A stretch of 5,275 nucleotides of DNA from Aquirhabdus sp. (GTDB lineage: Bacteria; Pseudomonadota; Gammaproteobacteria; Pseudomonadales; Moraxellaceae). Below, one piece after another: positions 1 through 5,275 of the stretch (position 1 is the first letter of the stretch; each line of letters begins with the position of its first letter). A program made the position numbers and the translations under genes. The notes under the pieces were generated by a model, which searched no databases, was not told the origin of the DNA, and saw only the letters and a list, made by a program, of their open reading frames with translations. The stretch lies in NCBI GenBank assembly GCA_030152425.1, contig JASLJP010000165.1, positions 1-5,275 on the forward strand. Reading direction: 5' to 3'.

Positions 1-302
1 AGTTAGAGCAGGGTGGCGAGCTGCTGTCCTATCCGGTGCAGAGCCGCATCAGTGCCAACGACGCCGATGTACTGAAGCAAGCCGCACTGGCTGGCGCGGG
101 GATCGCGCATTTACCAACTTTCCTGGTCGCCGAGGAGATACGCAGTGGGCGGTTGGTGCCCGTCTTACCGAATTACCGCGCCCTCGATATGGGGCTGTAT
201 GGCGTTTACGCCTCGCGTAAACATATGCCCGCCACACTGCGCACCATGCTGGATTTTTTGGCCGCGCGTTTTACGATGCCACCGAGTTGGGATGTGGTGT
301 GA
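1..302 (+). CDS. LysR-family transcriptional regulator, C-terminal part (5' end cut by window)
   Basis: The frame is open from base 3 and stops with TGA at 300-302, giving about 99 residues. This is the end of the effector-binding domain of a LysR-type regulator: a strand ending in the SRISANDADVLKQAALAG region, then GAGIAHLPTFLVAEEIRSG, then a G-R-L-V-P-V-L-P strand and a final segment with GVYASRKHMPATLRTMLDFL. This is the usual series seen at the end of LysR proteins of the CrgA/DsdC-like subgroup, in which the last helix packs on the domain and is followed by a short tail. The N-terminal winged helix-turn-helix is outside the window, so the target genes and effector cannot be told. A GTG at 36 could be misread as a start, but the homology continues upstream of it, so it is internal. 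The next gene lies 112 bases downstream with its own promoter, so the two are probably not co-transcribed. Confidence 0.9.
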   Translation, partial: LEQGGELLSYPVQSRISANDADVLKQAALAGAGIAHLPTFLVAEEIRSGRLVPVLPNYRALDMGLYGVYASRKHMPATLRTMLDFLAARFTMPPSWDVV

Positions 303-315
303 GTAATGGAATTTA

Positions 316-334
316 GATAATTATCCTCATTAAC
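316..334. promoter_or_regulatory. Candidate Fur box upstream of the small exported protein gene
   Basis: The 19 bases GATAATTATCCTCATTAAC match the classical Fur consensus GATAATGATAATCATTATC at 15 of 19 positions by direct comparison. The left part is also a perfect 10-base palindrome (GATAATTATC, 316-325). The site lies just upstream of the -35 element at 348, so it is not in the usual blocking position for the promoter called here. The surrounding gap is AT-rich, which raises the chance of a fortuitous match. Treat this as a candidate only. Confidence 0.35.
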
Positions 335-347
335 ATATGCGCCCCCA

Positions 348-376
348 TTGAAATAAGCACGCATACACGAAATAAT
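348..376 (+). promoter_or_regulatory. Sigma70-like promoter for the small exported protein gene
   Basis: A -35 element TTGAAA (348-353) is followed by exactly 17 bases and a -10 element AATAAT (371-376). Each differs from the consensus TTGACA / TATAAT at one position. Transcription would begin near 383, giving a leader of about 32 bases before the ATG at 415. An AAGGA ribosome binding site sits at 403-407, 7 bases before that ATG. The call rests on sequence match and spacing alone. Confidence 0.6.
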
Positions 377-414
377 CAAAGGACCCAATCAGTCATCGCG
401 ACAAGGAAAATTCG

Positions 415-834
415 ATGTTTAAACAGCTTGTTGTCATAGCTTGCTTAGCTGCCAGTAGTGCGGCAATGGCAGAGAATAAAGATAAGTGGTTCGTCATCGG
501 CGACACGCAAACTCAAACCTTGTATGCCAATACCGCTAAAATCGAAGCAGTATCAGGGTCTGAAACACAAGAACTCGACATGTGGTGGAAGAGTATCAAT
601 AAGGTCAATAATGATATGGGGAAAAAAGGCAGCTACTTGCTCGTGCTCTATCGTTTGAAGTGTATCGATAAGCAGTATAAGACGCTCAAAGTCGTACAAT
701 ACAGCAAGGCAGGAGCCAAGATCGCCGAGGATGTTCGTGCTGAAGAATATGAAGCCACGTCCGCTGGCTCTCTGATGGATCAAGCCAGTACGGCCTTATG
801 TGAGGCGGTCTTTAGCTCAAATCCAGCGCGTTAA
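415..834 (+). CDS. Small exported protein, surface-adhesin E (Adhesin_E)-like
   Basis: This encodes 139 residues. The start is a lysine-containing n-region and a hydrophobic stretch (residues 5-19) ending in A-M-A, a clear Sec signal peptide likely cut after residue 19, so the mature protein of about 120 residues is periplasmic or at the surface. The mature part opens with K-W-F-V-I-G, then a tyrosine strand (TLYANTAKIEAV, about 35-46), a strand with M-W-W-K (56-59), then L-V-L-Y-R-L-K-C and L-K-V-V-Q-Y, ending in a helix with A-L-C. This order of tryptophan, 'sI', 'W.k', 'y.iDC', 'Y...G' and a late cysteine resembles the Adhesin_E family, named after Haemophilus protein E. C83 and C129 are the only cysteines of the mature chain and could form a disulfide. 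The family match is by eye, and many members are simply uncharacterised. An AAGGA site 7 bases upstream supports the ATG. The gene is much more AT-rich than its neighbours. Confidence 0.85.
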   Translation: MFKQLVVIACLAASSAAMAENKDKWFVIGDTQTQTLYANTAKIEAVSGSETQELDMWWKSINKVNNDMGKKGSYLLVLYRLKCIDKQYKTLKVVQYSKAGAKIAEDVRAEEYEATSAGSLMDQASTALCEAVFSSNPAR

Positions 835-863
835 TAGCAAGTAAGGTTTCTAGTCTATTTATC

Positions 864-885
864 CCCCCATCATTCACGGTGGGGG
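864..885. terminator. GC-rich hairpin between convergent genes, possible bidirectional terminator
   Basis: CCCCCA (864-869) pairs perfectly with TGGGGG (880-885) across a 10-base loop. It starts 29 bases after the stop codon of the small exported protein gene and 54 bases past the stop of the minus-strand hydrolase gene, a sensible place to end both transcripts. Neither strand has a proper run of T after the stem, so this is not a textbook intrinsic terminator and the function is inferred from position. Confidence 0.35.
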
Positions 886-915
886 TGCTACGTCGATGAC
901 AACGTTTTTAGGCCG

Positions 916-931
916 CCGATATCCTTATCGG
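916..931. repeat. Short perfect inverted repeat just after the hydrolase gene
   Basis: CCGATA (916-921) and TATCGG (926-931) form a 6-base stem with the 4-base loop TCCT. It lies 8 bases beyond the hydrolase stop codon on the minus strand. The RNA hairpin could protect the 3' end of the operon transcript or slow the polymerase, but no T-run follows it in the minus direction. Confidence 0.3.
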
Positions 932-939
932 GTCGACCA

Positions 940-1860
940 TCAGCCCGCCTTATCCACCTCAGCCAATGCCCCCGCCGTCATCTGCCCGACAAACGCCCCA
1001 ATCTGCTTTACCGCCTGATTCGACTCTTTTAGCACGCCTGCATGCACCTGAAAAATATGCCACATGTCTTTAAAGACTTGTAGCTCGACGCGTAGGCCGG
1101 CTTTGCGGGCGTTTTCTGCGAGTTGCTCGGCATCGGAGAGGAGGATTTCTTTACTGCCGACTTGGATCAGGATCGGCGGCAGGCCGCGTAGGTGGGCAAA
1201 CAGCGGGGAGACGAGGGGGTCGCTTGCAGCGAGGCTGGCACGGTATTGGTCGGCGCAGCGGGTCAGCCATGTGTGGGTCAGCATCGGGTCGCGGTCGGCG
1301 TGGGTGCGGTGCGATTCGCCCGAGAGGCTGAGGTCGACCCAAGGCGAGATCAGCACCAGTGCGGCAGGCAGCGGCAGCGCGGCACTGCGGATCGCGACGG
1401 CGGTAGACAGCGTCAGGCCGCCACCCGCCGAGTCACCGGCGATGGTGATCTGGGCGGGGTCGATGCCCTCTGCCAGCAGATGAGTATAGACTGCGAGGGT
1501 GTCTTCCAGTGCAGCAGGGAAGGCGTGCTCGGGGGCAAGCCGGTAGTCGACCAGCCACACTTCGGCCTGTGCGCTGACGGCCAGATGGCTACAGAGTTTG
1601 CCATGACTGCTGACGCCGCCCATCACGTAGCCGCCGCCATGCAGGTAGACGATGTAGTTGCGGGGCGTTTGCTTATCGGCTCGGTAGATGGTGACCGTGC
1701 GACCGGCGATGGACTCCTCACGCGATGAGGTATGACGCGCGGGCATGAACAGCGCCCCTGTCGCACTGCCGAGCAGACGTTGCACACTGACGGGCACCTT
1801 GGGTGACAGGGCAGGTTTAACGCAGGTACGCAGCAGGCGTGGCAGGAGAGCTTTGATCAT
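940..1860 (-). CDS. HSL-family (family IV) alpha/beta-hydrolase, likely esterase or lactonase paired with the monooxygenase
   Basis: This encodes 306 residues and is a complete serine esterase of the hormone-sensitive lipase group. The oxyanion-hole motif H-G-G-G is at residues 74-77, in YLHGGGYVMGG. The nucleophile is S144 in GDSAGGG. The catalytic acid lies in GSKEILLSDA (E238 or D243; which one is not certain from sequence). The histidine is H268 in DMWHIF. Other family marks are DYRLAPEHAFPAALED (105-120) and SPWVDLS (172-178). The length is normal, and there is no signal peptide of the usual kind, so it probably acts in the cytoplasm. The start lies 15 bases after the stop codon of the upstream monooxygenase gene, and its ribosome binding site overlaps that stop, so the pair is almost surely one operon. 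Expected role: hydrolysis of the ester or lactone made by the monooxygenase. It resembles LipR of the mycobacterial mymA operon and monoterpene lactone hydrolases in class. Substrate unknown. Confidence 0.93.
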   Translation of the reverse strand: MIKALLPRLLRTCVKPALSPKVPVSVQRLLGSATGALFMPARHTSSREESIAGRTVTIYRADKQTPRNYIVYLHGGGYVMGGVSSHGKLCSHLAVSAQAEVWLVDYRLAPEHAFPAALEDTLAVYTHLLAEGIDPAQITIAGDSAGGGLTLSTAVAIRSAALPLPAALVLISPWVDLSLSGESHRTHADRDPMLTHTWLTRCADQYRASLAASDPLVSPLFAHLRGLPPILIQVGSKEILLSDAEQLAENARKAGLRVELQVFKDMWHIFQVHAGVLKESNQAVKQIGAFVGQMTAGALAEVDKAG

Positions 1861-1870
1861 GCAGGGAAAA

Positions 1871-1877
1871 TCCTTTT
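1871..1877 (-). promoter_or_regulatory. Ribosome binding site of the hydrolase gene overlapping the monooxygenase stop codon
   Basis: Read on the minus strand, the bases AAAAGGA (1877 down to 1871) lie 10 bases before the hydrolase ATG. Their first two bases are the last two of the TAA stop codon of the monooxygenase gene (1878-1876). Ribosomes ending on the first gene would therefore sit on the start signal of the second, which suggests translational coupling and matched amounts of the two enzymes. Confidence 0.6.
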
Positions 1878-3384
1878 AGCGGGGGTGAGCCTGCAGCATG
1901 ATGGCTGGCTGCAGGGTGTAGTCTTTGAGCTGCAGTGTACTGGTAATCGCACGATAGCTAAAGGTGAAGCCCGGCCAGTTGGCGGTATTTTTGCCAGACT
2001 CGTGCTTGTACCACGAGGTGCAGCCGCTGTCCCAGACGCTGTTTTTGAGCTGGGTCTGCATCGAGACCGAGTAGGCTTCGAGGCGTTCGGCTTTGACATC
2101 CATATACTGCAGTTTGGATTTTTGCAGGGCTTTGATGCACAGCTTGGCATAGTTGGCTTGGGCTTCGAGCATAAACACGATCGAGCTGTGGGCGAGGTTG
2201 GTGTTGGGGCCATACATCATAAACAGGTTGGGGAAACCGGTGACGCACATGCCTTTATAGGCTTGTGCCCCGTCACGCCATGCTTGGTTGAGATCGAGGC
2301 CATTGCGGCCGGTGATGCGCATCGGGGCGAGGAAGTCGGTGGCTTGGAAACCGGTGCCATAGATGATGGTATCGACCGCATGGCGTTTGCCATCGGCGGT
2401 GATGATGGCATCGGCTTCGACGCGGGAGATATTGTCGGTGATCAGGTCGAGGTGATCCTGGTTGATCGCCGGGTACCAGTCGTTGGAGATCAGGATGCGT
2501 TTGCAGCCGATCTTGTAGTCAGGAATGATTTTCTTGCGCTTGTCGGCGTCACGGATATGGCGGAAAGCCAGCAGGCGGGCTTCCAGACCCAGCACGTCCA
2601 TGATCTTGTGCAGACGGGTAAAGCCCAGTGCGCGGCTTTCGTTCTGCCAGTAGATGGCGCTGCGGTAGGCTTTGCCGAGCAGTGGTACGTTGGCAAACAG
2701 TTTGTGTTCCAGCGCGTGGAATTCACGATCTGGCTTGGCCAGTACCCATGCGCCGGAGCGCTGAAACAGCTTGAGGTTTTTGACCTTCGGCACGATCTGC
2801 GGCACGAACTGGATCGCGCTGGCGCCGGTGCCGATCACGGCGACGTTTTTGCCGGTCAGGTCGTAGTCATGCTCCCAGCGCGCCGAGTGGAATACTTTGC
2901 CGGTAAAGTTTTCGATACCGTTCATTTTTGGGGTGGCGGGGCGGTTCAACTGACCACAAGCGGCGACGATGCTTTGGGCAAGGATTGTTGCGCCATCGGC
3001 AGTGGTGATCTCCCACAGACCCAGCGTGTCATTAAAGCTGGCGGCCACCACCTCACAGTTAAAGCGCAGGTGCGGGGTGATGCCAAACTTCACTGCGCAG
3101 TCTTCGAGGTAGGCGCGGATCTCGGCCTGTGGGCCAAACTTGCGTGACCAGTCACTCTTTGGTGCGAACGAGTAGGAGTAGAGGTGCGACTGTACGTCCG
3201 AGGCTGCGCCCGGATAGTCGTTATCCCGCCATGTGCCGCCGACGCTGGCGGCTTTTTCCAGCACGGTGAAATTGTCGATACCGGCTTTCTTGAGCTGGAT
3301 GGCCATACACAGGCCGCCAAAGCCGGAGCCGATGATGACCACTTGCTGGGTCTGGGTAATGGGATGCGTGTTCAGTGTCGACAT
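1876..3384 (-). CDS. Flavin-dependent Baeyer-Villiger monooxygenase (type I, MymA-like)
   Basis: This encodes 502 residues. The FAD Rossmann motif is G-S-G-F-G-G at residues 19-24. The extended type I motif GGTWRDNDYPGAASD is at 49-63. The Baeyer-Villiger fingerprint F-x-G-x-x-x-H-x-x-x-W is at 160-170 (FTGKVFHSARWE), and the NADPH Rossmann motif G-T-G-A-S-A is at 185-190. R296 in G-C-K-R matches the catalytic arginine region of PAMO and CHMO. YGTGF (342-346), GFPNLF (383-388) and GPNTNLAHS follow, and the tail carries G-C-T-S-W-Y and W-P-G. It would use NADPH and O2 to turn a ketone or aldehyde into an ester or lactone in the cytoplasm. The frame could begin at a TTG at 3429, but the ATG at 3384 is chosen: it has a GAGAG site 8 bases upstream and leaves the usual short lead before the FAD motif. 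It is the first gene of an operon with the esterase. Substrate unknown; sulfur or nitrogen oxidation is also possible. Confidence 0.94.
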   Translation of the reverse strand: MSTLNTHPITQTQQVVIIGSGFGGLCMAIQLKKAGIDNFTVLEKAASVGGTWRDNDYPGAASDVQSHLYSYSFAPKSDWSRKFGPQAEIRAYLEDCAVKFGITPHLRFNCEVVAASFNDTLGLWEITTADGATILAQSIVAACGQLNRPATPKMNGIENFTGKVFHSARWEHDYDLTGKNVAVIGTGASAIQFVPQIVPKVKNLKLFQRSGAWVLAKPDREFHALEHKLFANVPLLGKAYRSAIYWQNESRALGFTRLHKIMDVLGLEARLLAFRHIRDADKRKKIIPDYKIGCKRILISNDWYPAINQDHLDLITDNISRVEADAIITADGKRHAVDTIIYGTGFQATDFLAPMRITGRNGLDLNQAWRDGAQAYKGMCVTGFPNLFMMYGPNTNLAHSSIVFMLEAQANYAKLCIKALQKSKLQYMDVKAERLEAYSVSMQTQLKNSVWDSGCTSWYKHESGKNTANWPGFTFSYRAITSTLQLKDYTLQPAIMLQAHPR

Positions 3385-3392
3385 GGCAGGCG

Positions 3393-3397
3393 CTCTC
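3393..3397 (-). promoter_or_regulatory. Ribosome binding site selecting the ATG start of the monooxygenase
   Basis: On the minus strand GAGAG ends 8 bases before the ATG at 3384-3382. It is the best purine-rich site in front of either possible start. It supports the 502-residue product over the 517-residue form that would begin with TTG at 3429. Confidence 0.5.
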
Positions 3398-3436
3398 AAA
3401 GTGATACATCTGTGCAAAAGCACGGGCAAAATTCGG

Positions 3437-3488
3437 ACGCGTGTCTATAGACCAGAGGGACAGCCGTGTCGATGTCTGGATACGCGTG
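3437..3488. promoter_or_regulatory. Direct repeats around the monooxygenase promoter, candidate AraC-regulator sites
   Basis: ACGCGTG occurs at 3437-3443 and again at 3482-3488, each followed by two bases and TAT, then a base and G (ACGCGTGnnTATnG). A weaker third copy, CGTGTC at 3465-3470, shares six bases with 3440-3445. The copies are in one orientation. They fall near the proposed start of the monooxygenase transcript, on its -35 element and just upstream of it. AraC-family activators typically bind direct repeats next to or over the -35 element, so these are candidate sites for the divergent regulator. This is inference from position. Confidence 0.35.
3444..3472 (-). promoter_or_regulatory. 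Candidate sigma70 promoter for the monooxygenase-esterase operon
   Basis: On the minus strand TCGACA (3472 down to 3467; five of six bases of the -35 consensus) is followed by 17 bases and TATAGA (3449 down to 3444; four of six of the -10 consensus). Transcription would begin near 3437, leaving a leader of about 50 bases before the ATG at 3384. The -10 lies inside the perfect palindrome GTCTATAGAC (3443-3452). The weak -10 would fit a promoter needing an activator. Confidence 0.45.
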
Positions 3489-3515
3489 AGTATGGGTATT
3501 GAAGATGTGCATTTT

Positions 3516-3531
3516 AACAGCGGGCGCTGTT
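3516..3531. promoter_or_regulatory. Perfect inverted repeat in the divergent control region, candidate operator
   Basis: AACAGCGGGCGCTGTT has two perfect 7-base arms (AACAGCG / CGCTGTT) around a 2-base centre. The very short spacer makes it a better protein-binding palindrome than an RNA hairpin. It touches the first candidate -35 element of the AraC gene at 3530-3535 and is bracketed by the direct repeat TGCATT (3508-3513 and 3531-3536). A dimeric regulator bound here could block the AraC-gene promoter. The binding protein is unknown. Confidence 0.45.
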
Positions 3532-3565
3532 GCATTATTGCCATTTGATGACATATATTTATCTT
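3530..3565 (+). promoter_or_regulatory. Candidate promoter(s) of the AraC-family regulator gene
   Basis: Two overlapping readings are possible: TTGCAT (3530-3535), 18 bases, TATATT (3554-3559), with a strong -10 and a weak -35; or TTGCCA (3538-3543), 16 bases, TATCTT (3560-3565), with a strong -35 and a weak -10. Both put the transcript start near 3566-3572. An ATG at 3569 would then have almost no leader, which favours the downstream starts of the regulator at 3608 or 3620. Confidence 0.35.
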
Positions 3566-3607
3566 TAGATGACAGGGTGTTGTTTTTTAACCAGCACCAC
3601 CACCCAG

Positions 3608-4645
3608 ATGAGTGCCCAGATGATCAGTCCGCATAGCCTAATCCGCAGTAGTCCGCTGGCTGCCTATCCTGCGCTGGTGCGTGAGCTGGGTGGCGATGCC
3701 GTAGGCTTACTGAATCGTTTTCAAATCCCGCAGGAGTTGGTTAGCCGTGAGGATGGTTTCTTACCATTTGCCAGTCTCAATGGCCTGTATGAAGCCAGCG
3801 CCAAGTCGCTCTATTGTCCCGACTTTGGTCTAAGGCTGGCGGGGCGGCAAGGGCTGGATATTTTGGGGCCGATCGCGGTGATCGCGCGAAATGCCGAGTC
3901 GGTCAGCAGCGGTATACAGGCGTTGGCGCGCTATATGCACATCCATAGCCCCGCGCTGCAGGTCGGGATCGCGCCGCAAGATGCACTGACCTTTCGCCTC
4001 ACGCTGACCATCGCCGAGCCGAATCTGCATCAGGTCAGCCAGATCACCGAAAACAGCGTCGGGGTGGGGCTGCAGATTTTAAAGCTGTTGGGGGGTAGCT
4101 TTGCCCGCCCGCTGTCGGTGGCGTTTAGCCATGCACGGCTTGCGGATGAGCAGGTCTATCGCGACTTCTTTGGCTGTCCCGTGGCGTTTAATCAGCCGAG
4201 CAATGGTTTCCTATTGCCCGTGGCGTTGCTGGGGCAAAAGATCGAAGCCGCTGACCCAGAGGTCAACCGCATCGCGGTCGCCTATCTGGAGTCGCAGCCG
4301 ACGTTTTCCACCAGCTACGGTGTGATGCCATTGCAGGATCATGTGCGCCAGCTCATCCGTCGTCTGCTGCCCACCGGCGAGTGCCGCATCGACACGGTGG
4401 CCGAGCAGCTCTGTCTACACACCCGCACGTTCCAGCGGCGGTTGGCGGAGGCGGGATTGCGTTTTGAGGAGGTGCTGGACGGCGAGCGCCGTCTGCTGGC
4501 CGAGCGCTATCTGGCGGAGTCGGGGCTGTATCTAGGCCAGATATCAGGCTTGCTGGGCTATGCCGAGCAGAGCGCGTTTAACCGCTCGTGTCGGCGCTGG
4601 TTTGGCGCGACACCAAGGGCGATACGGGCGCAGTCTACCGGCTAA
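3608..4645 (+). CDS. AraC-family transcriptional regulator (VirS/OruR type), divergent from the monooxygenase operon
   Basis: This encodes 345 residues from the ATG at 3608. The N-terminal two-thirds (about 10-200) has the form of the arabinose-binding-like sensor domain of this subgroup: L-I-R-S-S-P-L-A-A-Y-P-A-L-V-R-E-L-G-G-D, then a middle with F-G-L-R-L-A-G-R (73-80) and L-G-P-I-A-V-I-A-R-N (86-95). The C-terminal end is the AraC double helix-turn-helix: first helix pair near 262-283 (DTVAEQLCLHTRTFQRRLAEAG), second near 311-334, with the family signature GYAEQSAFNRSCRRWFGATP (317-336). The start is uncertain. ATGs at 3569, 3608 and 3620 share the frame and none has a good ribosome binding site. 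The family homology begins just after 3620, and the candidate promoter makes 3569 unlikely. It probably senses a substrate or product of the monooxygenase pathway and activates that operon. Its end is 2 bases from the stop of the macB-like gene. Confidence 0.92.
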   Translation: MSAQMISPHSLIRSSPLAAYPALVRELGGDAVGLLNRFQIPQELVSREDGFLPFASLNGLYEASAKSLYCPDFGLRLAGRQGLDILGPIAVIARNAESVSSGIQALARYMHIHSPALQVGIAPQDALTFRLTLTIAEPNLHQVSQITENSVGVGLQILKLLGGSFARPLSVAFSHARLADEQVYRDFFGCPVAFNQPSNGFLLPVALLGQKIEAADPEVNRIAVAYLESQPTFSTSYGVMPLQDHVRQLIRRLLPTGECRIDTVAEQLCLHTRTFQRRLAEAGLRFEEVLDGERRLLAERYLAESGLYLGQISGLLGYAEQSAFNRSCRRWFGATPRAIRAQSTG

Positions 4646-4647
4646 AG

Positions 4648-5275
4648 CTACTCGCGCGCCAACGCCACGATCGGGTCTAACCGCGCGGCATTGCGCGCAG
4701 GCATAAAGCCAAAGATGACGCCGATCAGCGAGGAGGACAGGCAGGCCGCGACCATGGAAAAGGTCGAAAAACTCATCTGCAGCGTACCGCCTGCAAAATG
4801 GCTAAACACCGCCCCGACCAGTAGCGCTAGGCTAAGACCCAGCAAACCACCCACCAGACAGACCAGTACCGCTTCGATCAAAAACTGCTGCAGGATATCA
4901 CTCTGCCGCGCGCCCACCGCCATGCGCACGCCGATCTCCTGCGTACGCTCGGTGACCGATACCAGCATGATGTTCATCACCCCGATGCCGCCCACCATCA
5001 GCGAAATAAAGGCGATGGCCGAGACCAGTAGGGTCATGGTCGAGGTGGTTTTCTCGATCGTGGCGCGGATCGAGTCGCTGTTTTGGGTAAAGGTGTCTTC
5101 CGCGCCGTGGCGCTGGGCGAGCAACGTGGTGATGGCAGCTTCGGCAGCGGCGCTCGGGGTATCGTCTTTCATGCGTACTACGATACTGCGTAGATAGTTC
5201 TGGCCGAGGATGCGGCTCATGACCGTGCTATACGGCAGCCAGACATTGAGGCTATCGCTGTCGCCAAAGGCATTG
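4648..5275 (-). CDS. macB: MacB-like ABC transporter permease, C-terminal part (5' end cut by window)
   Basis: The frame is open to the window edge and gives the last 208 residues of a MacB-type protein. The end of the periplasmic domain is visible first ([19 protein letters not shown], then [16 protein letters not shown]). Three membrane segments of the FtsX-type fold follow (about residues 80-106, 131-158 and 169-191 of the fragment). Between the first two lies the highly conserved [19 protein letters not shown] loop, and the chain ends with [17 protein letters not shown], the typical MacB C-terminus. An ATG at 5220 is internal. Full MacB is about 640-660 residues with an N-terminal ATPase domain, which would lie beyond the right edge along with the usual macA partner. 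MacB works with MacA and an outer-membrane TolC-type channel to expel macrolides, peptides or siderophores. Related exporters share this tail, so the substrate is open. This gene converges on the AraC gene and shows no functional tie to it. Confidence 0.93.
   Translation of the reverse strand, partial: NAFGDSDSLNVWLPYSTVMSRILGQNYLRSIVVRMKDDTPSAAAEAAITTLLAQRHGAEDTFTQNSDSIRATIEKTTSTMTLLVSAIAFISLMVGGIGVMNIMLVSVTERTQEIGVRMAVGARQSDILQQFLIEAVLVCLVGGLLGLSLALLVGAVFSHFAGGTLQMSFSTFSMVAACLSSSLIGVIFGFMPARNAARLDPIVALARE

Noticed and set aside
436..444. Possible lipoprotein signal (V-I-A-C ending at residue 10) in the small exported protein
   Set aside because: The cysteine falls too early, after only a few hydrophobic residues. 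The hydrophobic stretch runs on to an A-M-A cleavage site, which fits an ordinary signal peptide better.
864..931. The two hairpins of the convergent gap as classical intrinsic terminators
   Set aside because: Neither stem is followed by a run of T on either strand, so only a low-confidence terminator call (864-885) and a plain repeat call (916-931) were kept.
1064..1728. Two overlapping + strand open frames (139 and 178 codons) antisense to the hydrolase gene
   Set aside because: Composition is rich in Arg, Gly and Ala with no family features, and both are shadows of the well-supported esterase.
1885..3147. Long open frame of 420 codons on the + strand, antisense to the monooxygenase gene
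   Set aside because: It begins at a GTG, its translation shows no recognisable domain or motif, and it lies wholly opposite a gene with clear FAD, NADPH and Baeyer-Villiger motifs. GC-rich genes often leave such open shadows.
3385..3429. N-terminal extension of the monooxygenase from a TTG start
   Set aside because: It needs a rare start codon, adds 15 residues unlike the family, and has no better ribosome binding site than the ATG at 3384.
1..5275. CRISPR arrays, tRNA or rRNA genes, insertion sequence ends, prophage genes or toxin-antitoxin pairs
   Set aside because: No repeated spacer pattern, no cloverleaf-like sequence, no transposase or phage motifs and no paired small genes were seen on either strand.

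Overview
The window looks like part of a Gram-negative proteobacterial chromosome, most likely a beta- or gammaproteobacterium. Supporting signs are a MacB-type efflux pump (a cell envelope with two membranes), a Sec-exported small protein of the surface-adhesin E type, a LysR regulator and sigma70-like promoters. Most of it is GC-rich (about 70% in a sampled stretch around 1200-1260). The small gene at 415-834 is clearly more AT-rich (about 42% GC over 541-660). Nothing in the sequence fixes the genus. No tRNA, rRNA, CRISPR array, insertion sequence or phage gene was seen.

Layout from left to right: (1) the C-terminal end of a LysR-family regulator on the + strand, cut by the window edge; (2) a 112-base gap with a candidate Fur box and a good sigma70 promoter, leading to (3) a small exported protein on the + strand; (4) a 105-base convergent gap with two short hairpins; (5) a minus-strand two-gene operon, read as a flavin Baeyer-Villiger monooxygenase (3384 down to 1876) followed after 15 bases by an HSL-family alpha/beta-hydrolase (1860 down to 940); (6) a divergent control region of roughly 180-220 bases holding an inverted repeat, direct repeats and promoter candidates for both directions; (7) an AraC-family regulator on the + strand; (8) the C-terminal part of a MacB-like ABC transporter permease on the minus strand, meeting the AraC gene tail to tail with 2 bases between the stop codons.

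The coherent unit is regulator, monooxygenase and esterase. The monooxygenase would turn a ketone or aldehyde into an ester or lactone, and the hydrolase would open that ester into an acid plus an alcohol. The divergent AraC regulator is the obvious candidate for control. The arrangement matches the known virS / mymA / lipR locus of Mycobacterium tuberculosis in order, orientation and protein classes, but only the first two enzymes are present here. The cassette is therefore a recognisable type, not a new system. Its substrate is unknown, and the least described parts are the operator elements and the small exported protein with its possible iron control.
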